This document shows, one piece after another, positions 10,081 through 21,789 of a stretch of DNA of 64,000 bases (position 1 is the stretch's first letter; each line of letters starts with the position of its first letter). The DNA is from Dryococelus australis (Eukaryota; Arthropoda; Insecta; Phasmatodea; Phasmatidae). The stretch lies in assembly GCA_029891345.1 (NCBI GenBank), contig CM057002.1, positions 22,244,795 through 22,308,794 on the forward strand, read 5' to 3'. The notes beneath the pieces are model-generated. The model worked only from the letters and a program-made list of their open reading frames with translations, made no database searches and was not told the origin of the DNA. Made by a program: the position numbers and the translations under genes.

Positions 10081-10300
10081 ACTATTCCTATTCCTCCGCC
10101 TCAGCAAACAAAGCTTGACTTCTAGAAAATTACACCAAAGGGACAGTGCGCCGCATTTTTGCTCGCTTGGTTTAATAATGTATTCTGTAAGAACTAATTC
10201 TTACTAGGCATTCGAACACGCCTATTCTATCTCTGTTTTTCTTCGTATTAATTATAAATAAAATATTATAATTTACAGGCAAAATATAAGCAATAATTCA
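10081..10300 (-). repeat. Dispersed repeat B, copy 2
   Basis: Reverse-strand counterpart of 4640-4866: CTCCGCCTCAGCAAA, AAAATTACACCAAAGGGACAG, TTCTTACTAGGCATTCG. The class is unknown and no ends are resolved. Confidence 0.55.
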
Positions 10301-10317
10301 ATTTAATAAAAAATAAG

Positions 10318-10455
10318 ATACTTTTTTGTCAACACGAGTATAAAAGGCTTGTGATAGTACATGACATAGGGCTACTTGGGGAACAACTAAAGATGTTATA
10401 CATGGGGTGATTTTTCAAAGGTTAGATTCAAAATGTGTGAAGATACCGCTAATAG
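10318..10455 (+). repeat. Dispersed repeat A, copy 2
   Basis: Matches 480-620 with scattered differences (GAGTATAAAAGGCTTG, GATGTTATACATGGGGTG). Repeats A and B lie close together here, with B reversed, so they may be parts of one longer element. Confidence 0.5.
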
Positions 10456-10465
10456 ACTATGTGTA

Positions 10466-11022
10466 CACTGTAAAAAAAAATTGAGGTAAAATTCCCTTAC
10501 ATTAAAGGGAAGCTATTTACCTCTACATGCAAGGTAAAATTACCTGTCAAATGTGCAGTAAATTTACATAACAAGTAAGAGACTATTCCGTAATCGTAAG
10601 GAAAAAGTTGAGGCAATGCTGAAGAGATGCACGCGTCATAAGGTCACATTCTTTTATAGGATTTTCCACTGCTATGTACGTGAATTTTACTCCATAGTAC
10701 GGTAATTGTACCTTACACATAAAGAGCCATGTTGGACAACATGTATGACGAGACCATAAAAATTAATTTCAAGGTAACAAATATATATATACTGTATATA
10801 TAATACAATGATCAAATACCTAGTTGTAAATCGACTTGGAGATCCACACGTCGTAAGGTAATTTTCCTATCGATGTATGGGATTTTTCAATACCATGTAC
10901 GTGAATTCTACTCCAGAATGCGGTAATTTTACCTTACACGTACGGAAAACTACAATCCCCACAAGTTTGCGAATAATACGTTACACTTGTCAGGTAATTT
11001 TATCATGTTTTTTTTTACAGTG
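10466..11022. mobile_element. MITE with CACTGTAAAAAAA ends and internal duplication
   Basis: Left end CACTGTAAAAAAAAA is mirrored by TTTTTTTTTACAGTG on the right. TA precedes the left end and TG follows the right, close to a TA duplication. The interior contains a repeated module: ATGTACGTGAATTTTACTCC near 10674 and ATGTACGTGAATTCTACTCC near 10895, each followed by CGGTAATTnTACCTTACAC. The repeated GGTAATTTTACC is itself palindromic. There is no coding capacity. Confidence 0.75.
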
Positions 11023-11484
11023 TGCCTATCCTCAACTTATCTAGAAGAAATTAATTTTCTTCTGTGCGAACTCTTTCGCAAAATTTTTTAAAATATTATT
11101 TTCAAGTTGACGATAACACTATTTATTTAGGCTCCAGTGAATAAAGGTAATGTGGTCTTAAGGTATTAAAGGAGGCTAAGGCGTGTGTAAGAGGTCTGGA
11201 GAGACAAGGACAGTCTTATATCCGGCTGAGTAGGATTTTCTCGTTTGAAGGGAACATAATAGGATAAAAAATTTACTGCTGCAGTACGTCGTGAAATTTG
11301 ACCGGAATTAAAGGCAGTTTTTACTGCACAGTTTATTAAGGCAGTGAAGAGCATTACATTAAAATACGTAGATATGGGAAGCACAACTGCCGCGCTGTAC
11401 TCCAAACCTCATTTTAAGAAGAATGTACAATATACTTTCGTACCCCGGTTACTGCTCCCTTGCTTCAAGCGCAGTAATTGCAAG
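11023..11484. other. No gene or recognised element
   Basis: Short frames on both strands overlap here without family signatures. The DNA just before 11485 would be the original flank of the TTAA element at 11870. Confidence 0.45.
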
Positions 11485-11873
11485 TTAAGGCCAGGCTTCG
11501 CCATGCATGGGCGTATAGAGAATTAAATGCTAAATTCGGACAAAGATCTCTGTCTTTTTTTTGGGGCAGTATTTCCAACAAAAAATTTTTTGTTAGAGAT
11601 TAAACGCATCTAGATTTTCAAACCTTCTATTTTTTTTTTTTAATTTTAAATTCATTTTTCATTATTAATGAAATTGTGACATTTTATGAATAATTACAAA
11701 GTGCATTTAAAATTCAAAAATTAAAATTTGAACTGCTTACAAATCTAGATGCGTTCAATCTCTAACAAACATTTTTTTAGGTGAAAACATGAATACAAAA
11801 AATGACAGAAATGTTCGTCCGAATTTAGCATTCAATGCCCTTTACGCCTATGCGTGGTGAAGCCTGGCCTTAA
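11485..11873. mobile_element. Foldback MITE flanked by TTAA
   Basis: TTAA at 11485-11488 and 11870-11873 flanks a 381-bp element that is one large imperfect palindrome. Outer ends GGCCAGGCTTCGCC/GGTGAAGCCTGGCC pair, then AATGCTAAATTCGGAC with GTCCGAATTTAGCATT, then GAGATTAAACGCATCTAGAT with ATCTAGATGCGTTCAATCTC. Each arm is about 140 bp around an AT-rich loop. It is non-coding. The right TTAA is also the end of the next element, so it inserted exactly at that terminus. Confidence 0.9.
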
Positions 11874-12340
11874 GGGGATTATGTACGGGAACATTTTCTG
11901 TGAAATCGTCCTTTGCGCGCAAACGCGTATCTCGGTAAACCAAAGTAATCGAAATACGACTTTTTGACAGAAAAGATAATAAAAACTATTGTCTATAACC
12001 CCATCGTTTTACTTTTGTCATATTTAGTGTACTCTGGGAGATAAAAAAATCGTGAATGTGGTCAAATATCGCATTTTTTAAAGCTTGCCTATGCAGTTTC
12101 CTTAAGCGGCAAGAGAAAACTACAACGATACGGACGTAGTTTAATCTGTGGTCTTTCATCGCGTGTAATAAAACCCCACTGTTACAGATATAATTTGCAA
12201 GGTAAGGCGTCACGACGGAAACACTGCACGCCTTGAGCGTAGGAGCGATAAGGCATTAGGCGGGCGTGTTAGTGTCGCCCGTATCGCTCCCTAGCTTCTT
12301 GACCTTGGACGCGCAGCTACATGATACCCTTGACCCTCGA
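11870..12340 (-). mobile_element. TTAA-flanked non-autonomous element, copy 2
   Basis: Reverse-oriented member of the family at 1484-1945. It begins next to TTAA with GGGGATTATGTACGGG and carries the shared blocks TTTGACAGAAAAGATAA, GTCATATTTAGTGTACTC, GCCTATGCAGTTTCCTTAAG and GTAGGAGCGATAAGGC. The end sequence differs from copies 1 and 4 but resembles copy 3 (CATTTTCTGTG), so there are at least two end subtypes. The far end near 12340 is not resolved. Confidence 0.7.
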
Positions 12341-13253
12341 ATGCCCACGGTGACTCTGAAGAAAGCATGTCAATTCTTTATCAGTGTTTTATTTTTTATA
12401 TTACACTTCTATAATATCTTCTTGTAAAGGAAAAAAGTCATCTTATTAGGCCTAAGTATGTGGGTCTTAGCTACCACGGGTAGCCTCATGTGTTACTTAT
12501 TAGTTTTTTTTTTTTATAAAAATATGCTATGTGCATATAAATTATATATGCCCTACAAGGAAAAATAAATGATCACGAATAAACCCAGCTCCAAAACAAT
12601 TTCCAGCCCTTTCCACCTCTATGTTTACAAACTAGGAAAACATTTTTTTAAAAATAGTTTTCTGTTTGAGTGAACCGTATAAAACGCTTCCTAATTAATT
12701 AATTAATTGCGTGTTTAGGTGCAGTAAGGCATGAATGCCTTTTCTTTCCAAGAGCCCGTAACATATGCTCTGTTATTTTAATATTTCACAAATATAAAAT
12801 ACTAAATAACTACAAACAAAAGCAATTGTAGTAAGTTAGTCTAAAAAAAATACACATACAAACACGCACGCTCGCTTTTGGAGATGCTAAGTTTATATTT
12901 TCATCCAATGAGATGGATACTATATTAAGTATTAATCTCTTTCCTACATGTGTTCAGTGTTCAGTTGGCAGCTGTTCTATGCTTTTATCATTATTTAGTA
13001 TTAATTAACTCTTCCGGCGATGTCTAGGGACGACTATTGATTTTCTGCAGTGTTTGTTAATTTGTAAGCACTATTATTTTTTTAAATTCTAAACCGTAAT
13101 AAATAAGTGTAAATCATAAAAAAAAAGCTCAGTGTAAGAGAAGGTGGATATGCTTTAACTGCGTGAAATAAAGACGATTTATTACTATTATTATTATGAT
13201 AGTGAAAGAATCTGAGTAAAATTAATGTATGCTAAATGGATGTCACCATTTAC
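12341..13253. other. No gene or recognised element
   Basis: AT-rich unique sequence with homopolymer runs and a TTAATTAATTAATTAAT stretch at 12692-12708. No frame of note. Confidence 0.5.
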
Positions 13254-13637
13254 TATATACTGTTCACGTATAAATGAGCAGTTTTGAAATCAACCTTTGG
13301 AAAATGTCACTGTCCCTAACTGCACATATTTTAATGGGCACGCTGACTGCAATGGGCCCAGTAAGGTTGGTAACGATGAAGGGGAAGCAGTTCCATAACT
13401 TATAACTTTTAATTATAGGCGTTTCCTCATGTTTTTTTAAAGCACATAGGAGTAAGAATAATCAGATATGTATAAATATGTATTTTTATAATCATTTCAC
13501 AGTTCCACTTGACCAACGCATGGATAAAAAGATTAGGTCCATGGCAATGTTAATTTTATGTTTCGCGGAAGAATACAAAATGTGCCGATAAGTAGATCCT
13601 AGATGAGAAGTGCTCAGTTTACGATGAACAGCGTGTA
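13254..13637. mobile_element. GTTCACGG-family MITE, long form, copy C
   Basis: Ends CTGTTCACGTATAAATGAG and CTCAGTTTACGATGAACAG mirror each other. The interior aligns best with copy A at 4159-4584: CAACCTTTGGAAAA, TGCACATATTTTAATGGG, AAGTAGATCCTAGATGAG. Non-coding. Confidence 0.8.
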
Positions 13638-15369
13638 TTTACTGGCTGGCGATCATTCTGGTAAGGTAGCGTGCTCTAGAGGTTTGGGAGTTTGGTGGAG
13701 CAGAAACAAAACACGGATAGGTCTTCTGTCAGCAAGCTTGAGGTATGGCAACTTTTTAAGGCAAGGGCTTACACTGTCACGTGTTTTAGGTTAAGGGCCG
13801 GTCTTGGCAAACATCCAAGTAGCTACCCACAAGATAGGTTACCCGGATCTTTTACCCAGCAGTAGTGTCTTACAATTGATTTTATTCCTCTGTGTAACTA
13901 CCTGGAACTTGCTGTCCTTTTTGTTTAGTTGGACGTTCTGGGTGAATTCTGATTGGTCCTTAATTATTTAATTTCTTTTAAAGGTTGTGACGGAGTACCG
14001 ATGGCCATTTTATTATTTATAAATAATGTTTGCAATGCTGTTGAAGTCGAATGACTGAGTTTAGTTGTGCTATTTGATTTATGTCAAGTATAGGCCAGTT
14101 TGAAATCTGTTTACATGTAATAGCCTTATTTACTCTATGACCTTGCGAGTGCTATATGAAGTCACTAGTTCTGAATGTTCTATTTATGTTATTCTTGCGT
14201 TTGTGAAATGCGAATTTGGCGTCTAAACATGCGAGGCCAGACGTGCACATTCCCGAAAGTATCAGTGTTTAGTGTGTTCGTATATACCGTGGATGCATAC
14301 GTGAAAGATAAACATCGCACAGTTATGGTGTGTAGTGACATGTTATCCGCGTAAATTTGTAAATGAACAATTGCAGTGCGTACAATGTTTGCAAGTACGG
14401 TCACGAATAATAATTTTTCATACATTTAAGGCCTAACCTGTAAGTTGCGGACTAGTTAGAAGAATAGATACGTTTTTTTTTCTAACTTCCGATTTGATAT
14501 CTCAGTGTAGGACTTCATTTATAAGTAGCTAAGGCTGCGAAAGTTTGTAGAGTGAAGGTAAAAGAAAAAATGCGAACTGATCCAAGATGTTCCAAATATT
14601 ACTTTTAGCTTTCCTCGTAATAAAATTGTTGTTAGCCGGCATTAACGGTAAATCACCTCGCAAACCAATGCAAGGCCAAACCTGATAAAAAAAAAGTCAC
14701 TCTAAAGATTTTTTCCCCAAGACAGGAGAGTTGCAGGGACAAACAAGAAATCATATGTTTATCAACACAAGAATATACAACCAATTCAGTTCTAATATTT
14801 TTAAGAACTAATGACTCTAGCCTTCCTGATTTGCATTTTCCACTGTTTCTCGAATTCACTCCAGGCAATCTCTGGGGTGACATTAATAACGGTGATGACC
14901 AATTCCTTCCTTGTATTCCCTTCATTGTGTTCTTGGTTTACCATTATCTAATGAACCTGCTGTCGACAAGATGTCAAGTTAAATAAATAAAGTTTACTCG
15001 TGTTTAGATGGTGTTGTATTTAACAGTAGACTGTAATAATTACTTTCAATGACACATATTTACCTTTTATCGTTTTTAAAGGTAGTTAAAATAAAGAAAA
15101 CTAAGATAAAGCCAATCTTTTCCTGTAACTACACCATCTGCAAAATTGAAAGTCACATCATTTTCTTTAAATGCTATTTCACCCTTCTTAAGGATTGGTG
15201 AAATTCTAATTAAGAGGGGCAACTAATTGAACATTAATCTTATTTTAATATTGATGATGAATCATGGGTACATATTTAGAATGAAGTGTGCTTCGTGAAA
15301 CAGCGAGTACTATAAGCCACTACACGCCCCCCCCCCCAATTACCCTAGGAAGGGAGGAGCTGAGAGGTA
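13638..15369. other. No gene or recognised element
   Basis: About 1.7 kb of mostly unique AT-rich sequence. Frames of 60-90 codons near 13603, 14189 and 14653 lack known motifs and are not called. A C9 tract lies at 15328-15336. Confidence 0.45.
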
Positions 15370-15622
15370 TAGGCGGTTTGTAACAACCGAGATGTTGGAG
15401 AGCCAATGAGGGCACAGTATGGCGTAGATGGAGCAGCACAGAAATGCAAGGGCAGGGAAAACAAAAAAAAAAAACCTTGAGAAAACATGCCACCCAGCAG
15501 CACTATTCAGCAAAATTCTTATATGTGAAAACCTGCGTGTAACCTCACAGGGAAACAAACATGGATCACTTTGGTGGGAGGCAAGCGCCCTACCAATGCA
15601 CACACAGCAGCCCCCACCCCCA
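15370..15622 (-). mobile_element. tRNA-derived SINE (family S), degraded copy
   Basis: The order of landmarks matches the copy at 9540-9795: GAGAGCCAATGAGGG, GATGGAGCAGCAC, ATGCAAGG, CTTGAGAAAAC, CAGCAGCAC, TATGTGAAAAC, then CTTTGGTGGGAGGCAAGCG. The tRNA-like head is eroded and the A and B boxes are poorly kept. Flanking duplications were not identified. Confidence 0.75.
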
Positions 15623-15639
15623 CCCACCATAATTGAGGA

Positions 15640-16680
15640 GAGGCACTTTATCTCTTCAATTATATTTGGACAAAGTCAATTACAAAGTTGAACTTAAAAA
15701 AAAAATTTTTAACAATCAATATAATTCTCTACCAGCTTATCATAGATCTGGTTTCTGAATGGGAGGAACAGTATTTTGCACATCTGCTTTTTATTTGTTT
15801 TATAATTGTGCTTACTTGTTTCTTTCTTAGGTACCAGTACATACTGGAAGTTGTCACATGTATGCAAACAGCATTAAGAGACGGGATTTACAGACAAAAA
15901 TACACAAAAGAAAATTAAATGAAAGAAAATTATAGAGAAGTAATGTATTCCTGGAAGTGGAATTTGAATACTTTGGCAGTGGATCTAGGTTCTCAATTTT
16001 AAAACATTGGTAAGTATTTTGACATGTTGATGATAGTATATACAATAGTGACGTAACCATCCGCAATTTCGATTACCAGCAATGTTTGCAGTAGTGACAA
16101 TTGAAACAAATAATACATTTGTTGGGTACACACTGTTGTAGCACAGTTTATGTTGCAGAAACTATAATTAAACATATGAACACACGAAACCAAACAGGAA
16201 TAGTTGTCAACAGATATATAAACACACAGAAATCTACAAAAGGAATAATTTATTTGCAAGACCACTATGTTTGTCTGTTTTTGTTGTGTCCATTGTTGGT
16301 TTTTTTTTTTTTTTTATTAATTTGTCGCTCACTGACTGAATTACTTCTACGGAATCCTCTGTGTTTGTCATGTAGGCCTACATATTGGCAATTATTCTTG
16401 TTTTGTTTTCTGTCAGCATGTTCCTTGTGTTTCCTGACTCGCGGCAGGTGCTGAAAGGCTGTATAGGATATTATAGCTAGGTTGGCATTGCAACCTGTTT
16501 TATTTTTGTAATTGCCAAGTTAAGTTTGTTGGGGTTCTGTTTATTTTAATTCAAAGGAAAGAAGGAAACAAAGAGGAGGGTGCGGGGTCTTAAGTTTAAC
16601 GTCTTTCGTGAGACGGAATTCGTACCAGTATGTGGCATTTTGAGTAGCATATTTTTTGATGGAGTAGTGGCAAATCTCGC
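15640..16680. other. No gene or recognised element
   Basis: Several overlapping frames of 70-117 codons occur on both strands between 15688 and 16454. Their Cys/Leu/Phe-rich, low-complexity translations and mutual overlap argue against real genes. Confidence 0.45.
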
Positions 16681-17468
16681 GGCAATTCTTAAGAATAGGG
16701 GCGTTTTCAAAAATCGGAAAAATAATACCTGAATATGTTAGATATAACTATTAGTAATCACGATTACTTGGAATTTTGGAGGGGCTTGAAGTATTCTTTC
16801 TTTTAGGTGGTGACGCGAAGCGTCACGCATCAATGAAGCTTGGAGTTTCCCCATAAATGATTGTCGTGTGTAGCCTATTTGCACTGAGAAATAATGTGTG
16901 TGTGTTTTGCAATTTAACATATTTCTGTACTATTTGTAATATTACATCAACATTATTGTCTCATGAAAACATGTTTGGTTGCAAAAAGATTGAACTATAC
17001 ATTACCTAAATTGACAATGTTACCAATACAATTTAGAAATACTGTAGTGGGGAGGGCTGTGAACTGAAGGTAAATTGAGGGGTAAAAGTTAATAATGGAA
17101 ATTTACTTATTTTGTATTTTTTTACCCCAATATTTCCGTGATCTTCATAGTCCTCCCCACTATCGTATTTGTAGCTTGTATTAGTAATATTGTCTATTTA
17201 GTTTGATTGGTTCAGTTTTTTTGCAATTTAATTTATTTTCGTGAATAAATATTACATTATTTACATATTTTTCACCCATTTTTACCACACAGTTTCCCTG
17301 ATCTTCATAGCCCCCCCCCCCCCCCCCACTATTGTTTTTGGGGTTTCTATTGGTCAAATGTTGATGCCCCTAGTAAATTTGTTTTTTGTGTAATCATTAG
17401 AGTGGAATTATACCACTTTCAGAGATATTTTTTTTCCTTCAGAAAAGCCCCTATTCTCATGAATTGCC
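16681..17468 (+). mobile_element. DNA element H, short (deleted) copy
   Basis: Left end GGCAATTCTTAAGAATAGGG is mirrored by CCCTATTCTCATGAATTGCC on the right. The 788-bp interior contains GGTGGTGACGCGAAGCGTCA and an inverted pair AGTGGGGAGGGCTGTG / CATAGTCCTCCCCACT that brackets a self-pairing stretch at 17044-17165. The same blocks occur in reverse in the longer copy at 52655-54627. A C17 tract at 17311-17327 replaces a GTGGGGAGGGC-type box seen in the other copy. No transposase reading frame is seen. Superfamily unknown. Confidence 0.8.
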
Positions 17469-18130
17469 AATTTCGCGCGTAATGCAGTAACATTCACATG
17501 ATTGTAATTTAGAAAATTTCAACTTCAATCAACAACATGACACGGTACATACGTCCATGTTCGTATTTGTACAGAAGCAGCAAAACACACACACTTTCAC
17601 CGAAGTTAAATTTACACTCGTTAAACTTACGATACAAGTAAATAAAGAATTATTATTTACACACTACACAAGTGTTGAAAGTGAGGCTTTTCAAGGCCAA
17701 TTGCAGTTAAATAATTATAGTAACGGTTTAATGCATTATTTACAAAACACGCAAACTTACTGTTTGTAAAATTCTCTCAACCTTTCAAACGCGTGATTTT
17801 CTATCGAAATCCTTGCAAGTTTGCTCCCCTAAAATCACGTTTGCTCCTCACTAGCATTGATAATTCCTACGATTTCTTTATCATCCTCGTCTCTAACAAC
17901 CTCAACAATCTCGTTCACGACCTCAATTTCAAATGTAAACAATGATTGGCGGGATCGCCATATATATATCTCGAGTGTAGACCCTTGCCCAGAGCTTCAA
18001 CACGCAGATGAAGTAGACTACAGTTTACACTCTTGGTAGCGGTACGTGCAGATGGTAAGAATAATTTTGTTATTTGCCTAGAAGATAAATTACCCAAGAC
18101 CCTTACCAAGAGATGGCAAGACCGGCCGTA
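17469..18130. other. No gene or recognised element
   Basis: AT-rich sequence with short frames only. Confidence 0.45.
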
Positions 18131-19145
18131 AGAGGACTATACTAAAACATTTTCTGTGGAATATTTTTTTCTGCGCGAATACGCGTATCTCGCTAAATAA
18201 AAATTCTGGGAATATTAATTTTTACCACAAAATGTAAAAATAAAAAATTGGTATTTGGCTGTGTTTTTTTTTGCGTGAATACGTCTACGTTAACGCGCTC
18301 GGACGCCTTGATGTGTATTTTACGTTCCCGGCACCGCTTCACTCGATTATATGGGGTATTATGGGTATCATTGGACTGATTTTGAAATGCTCTTTCCAAC
18401 CGTATACGATTTATGTATTTTGACTTGGCTTTTTGACGAGTATAGGCCGAAATTGTGATAAGTTTTACATTAAACGCATACAATTTCACTATAACCACAT
18501 AAATATTTTATACACGTAATCGATTTATCTCGACGAGAGCTGTCGATTGAAAATCAAACTGGCGTCGCAGCTTCTCCTAGTCAAAAGTTATACTACGCGG
18601 AAGTTATGAGACGCGGCGAAATGAACTCAAAATGGCCCCCCTCCCCCCTCTGCGAACGATGCTTGGCAGTCCTCAGTCAACGTAACATATTCTTTGATCC
18701 TTTGGCAATCGAGTGGTGTAATTTAATTTTGAGTTTATACGATGGATTCGGAGCTGCAATGCCAAACTGTATCCCCCGATTTCGTTATCATCAGGTTTTC
18801 TGGATTGCCTCCCACTATGGTTGCAAATTTAAAGACGCATTCACGTCAAAAATTATCTACGTCCTCATAATTTTACTTTTATCGTACTAAGTGTATTCGC
18901 GGAGGAAAAAAAATGGTGTGAAATGGTCAAATAAAGTATTTTTAAAGCTTGCCTATTCAGTTTCCCTAAGCGGTAAGAGAAAAATACTATTATATGCGCG
19001 TAATTTAATCTGTAGGCTTTCAACGCGTGTAATGCAGTGCTACAGATATAATTCACACAGTACAGGACCACGACGGAAACACTGCACGCTTGCACGTAGG
19101 AGCGACGAGGCGCTAGCGACGCGTGTCAGCGTCGCCCGTAAAGTA
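18131..19145 (-). mobile_element. TTAA-family element, copy 3, split by about 600 bp
   Basis: The left part (18131-18245) has GTAAGAGGACTATAC, CATTTTCTGTGGAA and GCGAATACGCGTATCTCGC. The right part (18845-19145) resumes with TTTTACTTTTATCGTACTAAG, GCCTATTCAGTTTCCCTAAG and GTAGGAGCGACGAGGCGC. The 600 bp between them have no counterpart in the other three copies, so they are an insertion or a longer family variant. That piece contains no recognised domain. Confidence 0.65.
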
Positions 19146-19969
19146 TTTGAAATTTTTTTCGCTAGGATAAAAATTAGTTTTTTTTTTTTTTTCATAAAAT
19201 ATATTATCTTTGGGTTCTCTGTAATCGTCAACTTAATTTCATATGGTTTTAAGGGTATTAATATAAAAGTTGTGTATTCCGACTCTTGAATAGTGGCTAT
19301 TTGTTTAAGTAACGGGAAGGTCGTTTCGCTTGCCCTGCTTACAGCTCATCTGTTGACCTGCTAACAAGAGAATACAGTTCAATACGTTCAGTCGCCTCAA
19401 CACTTAATAAATTAGGAGAGAAAACCTTCATAAAATAAGCTAATATAAACTAATAGAAGTAAATAGCTACATCTTCTGTACGTTATTTAATTGTTTCAGT
19501 TTTAATTTTCATTGTAATATGCACTAAGGAATATAATTACTGCATTTGAACTGTTCGCATTATTTGCATGGTGGAATGTAGCACAAATATAAAATTGTCA
19601 ACATGTTGGGTACATGCCCCCCCCCCCCCTTCTCCCCCCCCCCCCCGGCGACACTCCTTGGCCCCTTTTTTTCCATTTCCCAAGACTTACTCTTCGATCT
19701 GTTCCTGCCATTGTTAATGAAATCTCGTATTATAATTTATTTATTTGTTTATTTATTTTATATTAATTCTATTGATGCAATAATTAGCCAGGTTGGCTCT
19801 AGGATATAGAACATGTAATGTCTTTTTTCACTACAATATCCGCTTAAAATACATTGTAATACTACAGTACAAAACCGATTATAAAAGATAGTCATGATTT
19901 CAGTACTATTATAAGCAAAACACCCTACTTTTGTAAATTACTGAAATGTTTTGGCCTGTATTGTGACTT
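19146..19969. other. No gene; poly-C rich patch
   Basis: Contains two C-rich tracts at 19617-19646 and T-rich runs. No gene is recognised. Confidence 0.5.
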
Positions 19970-19972
19970 TTA

Positions 19973-20661
19973 AGCCCATGTCACGCTGTCAAATTTTTCC
20001 GCCAAATGCTTCCAAAAATCTGGTCAGACAAAGTTGGACAGTTATTACGTCATCGAAACGTCATAAACGCCGCCATATTTGCCTGCGAAAGTTGGATGGC
20101 TTCAGTTTCAATCAAGTATTTGAAGATTGGACCGGTTCTCAAATTTCTTTGATGTTTGACAGTCTCGGCCAATCAGAATCATGCGCGACAAAAATGGACG
20201 TCAAGAATGTTTAAAATAATGAATAATCGCAGGAAACGTAGTAGGTTATGAAGATAATTCATTTATGTAGAACTTTTCAGGGCATGAATGCTACTTTTAG
20301 TGAATATTGCACATAATATTACGAACTCAGAGGCATTAAATTTCAGCAAGCAGGAAACATCTCTGATAAATAAAGTTTTAATTTAGTAACGAAGCGAAAA
20401 TAAATTACATTTCTCACATTTCTTCCTGCAATGGACTATACGGAAAAACAAAAGCAATATCCCACTATTAAAATAATTATTAAATAATAATTGAAATTAG
20501 ATTCTCCCAGCAAAAATTTTGACAGTGACACCCATTTTTAAACACATTAAAGTTATTGGATAAGATTTGTCGGGAGGAAAAAACTGATGGCCGTATGTTG
20601 TCTTCAAATTTTACTGTCAAACAAGAGTTGAAGGGGAAAATTTGACAGTGCGACAAGTGCT
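19973..20661. mobile_element. TTA-flanked DNA element F, copy 1 (689 bp)
   Basis: Ends AGCCCATGTCACGCTGTC and GACAGTGCGACAAGTGCT form inverted repeats of about 25 bp and are flanked by TTA (19970-19972 and 20662-20664). A second copy at 26416-28659 has cleaner ends (CTGTCACAC / GTGTGACAGGGGCT). A 3-bp TTA duplication is typical of PIF/Harbinger elements, but the end sequence alone does not settle the superfamily. No reading frame with transposase motifs is seen. Confidence 0.8.
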
Positions 20662-20664
20662 TTA

Positions 20665-21227
20665 TTTTTGTCACGTTTTCTGTCCTGAGACTTTCCTCGC
20701 CCAGAGCGCGCGCGCAGCTGCACGGCTGCGACATCTATCGGCGAGTCGACGAACTACATAGCGACTGTGGCGAAGACTCGCGTGAATTATGGAGTAACAT
20801 TGATCCCTGGCTGTGCGTAATGAAGTGTCCTGAGGGAGCAACCCTTTTGCGTCATGCAATAATAAAGAGATAAATCGAAGGCGGGCTTTCTTTTTTCCAT
20901 TACGTGCCTGACCTCCGCAGGAAAAAAAAAAAGACGGGAGGAGAAACCAAACGTAATCAATTCTGGGACTGTCACATGACTTCAAATAAGTGAGAAAACC
21001 CGGGGAATTTCCCTTGAGGATCTAGTGTCCACCCTACACAGCGCTCATAAATCCTGGTTCAATCAGTTCAGAGATCTTCAAAATGGGATTTAGAGATTGG
21101 TATCCCTGATTAAAATAGGTACTGGGAAGATCAGAGGGACTCAAAAGTCTGCGTTGCGTTTCAGCACAAAGAAAATGCATGGGGCCTATACATTTAAATC
21201 ATGGAGGGCTCGTCGGAAATGAGTGTT
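20665..21227. other. No gene; GC-richer patch
   Basis: The patch at 20690-20830 has higher GC with CGCGCGC. The minus-strand frames there (62-104 codons) overlap each other and look random. Confidence 0.4.
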
Positions 21228-21450
21228 AAAGGCTGTTCACGGTAAAGTGAGCACTTTTGAAGCCCTAGTTACTTTTTCCTTAAAGTAATTTTGTATCCTT
21301 TAACCATCTTTTTTGAAAAAAATATGGCCATGTTAATAATAAACACAGTGTGGAAGTTAACTTCCAAGGCTAAAATAAAATATATTTGCGGACTATTATT
21401 CCAAATGAGAAAGCTTTCAAAAGTGCTCACTTCACCGTGAACAGCCTATA
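21228..21450. mobile_element. GTTCACGG-family MITE, short form, copy D
   Basis: Ends GGCTGTTCACGGTAAAGTGA and TCACTTCACCGTGAACAGCC are near-perfect inverted repeats extending about 30 bp. The 220-bp body, with AAAATAAAATATATTTG and GACTATTATTCCAAATGAGA, is shared with copy E at 25134-25378 but not with the long form. Confidence 0.9.
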
Positions 21451-21789
21451 TAAAGAAATGCAAATGCTAATAAAAGCACTACTCAGACAAGAAGTTACTG
21501 TTAACTAATAAGCCTATTTTCCTCTACATGGGTTAAAATAAATTCTAGTCAGTTCTTAAAAGCTTAGATGGTAGGCAGGTGTTGTTGACATCTCATTGAA
21601 AGCAATATCATTAGATATGAAACCAGAAACATGTGAAACAGTACCAAGAAAATTAAAATACACGACTTACTTGCCAGGGATTCGAATTCAGAAAAACTCG
21701 GGAAATCAAGCTAGCTTGTAATCAACTGCATCGCGGAGGTAGGATTCGGAGCATCAACTTCGGATGTAATTAGTCTAATGTTCTGAATG

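Noticed and set aside
15688-16454. Overlapping frames of 70-117 codons on both strands
   Set aside because: They overlap each other, are rich in Cys/Phe/Leu from T-rich DNA, and have no recognisable domain.
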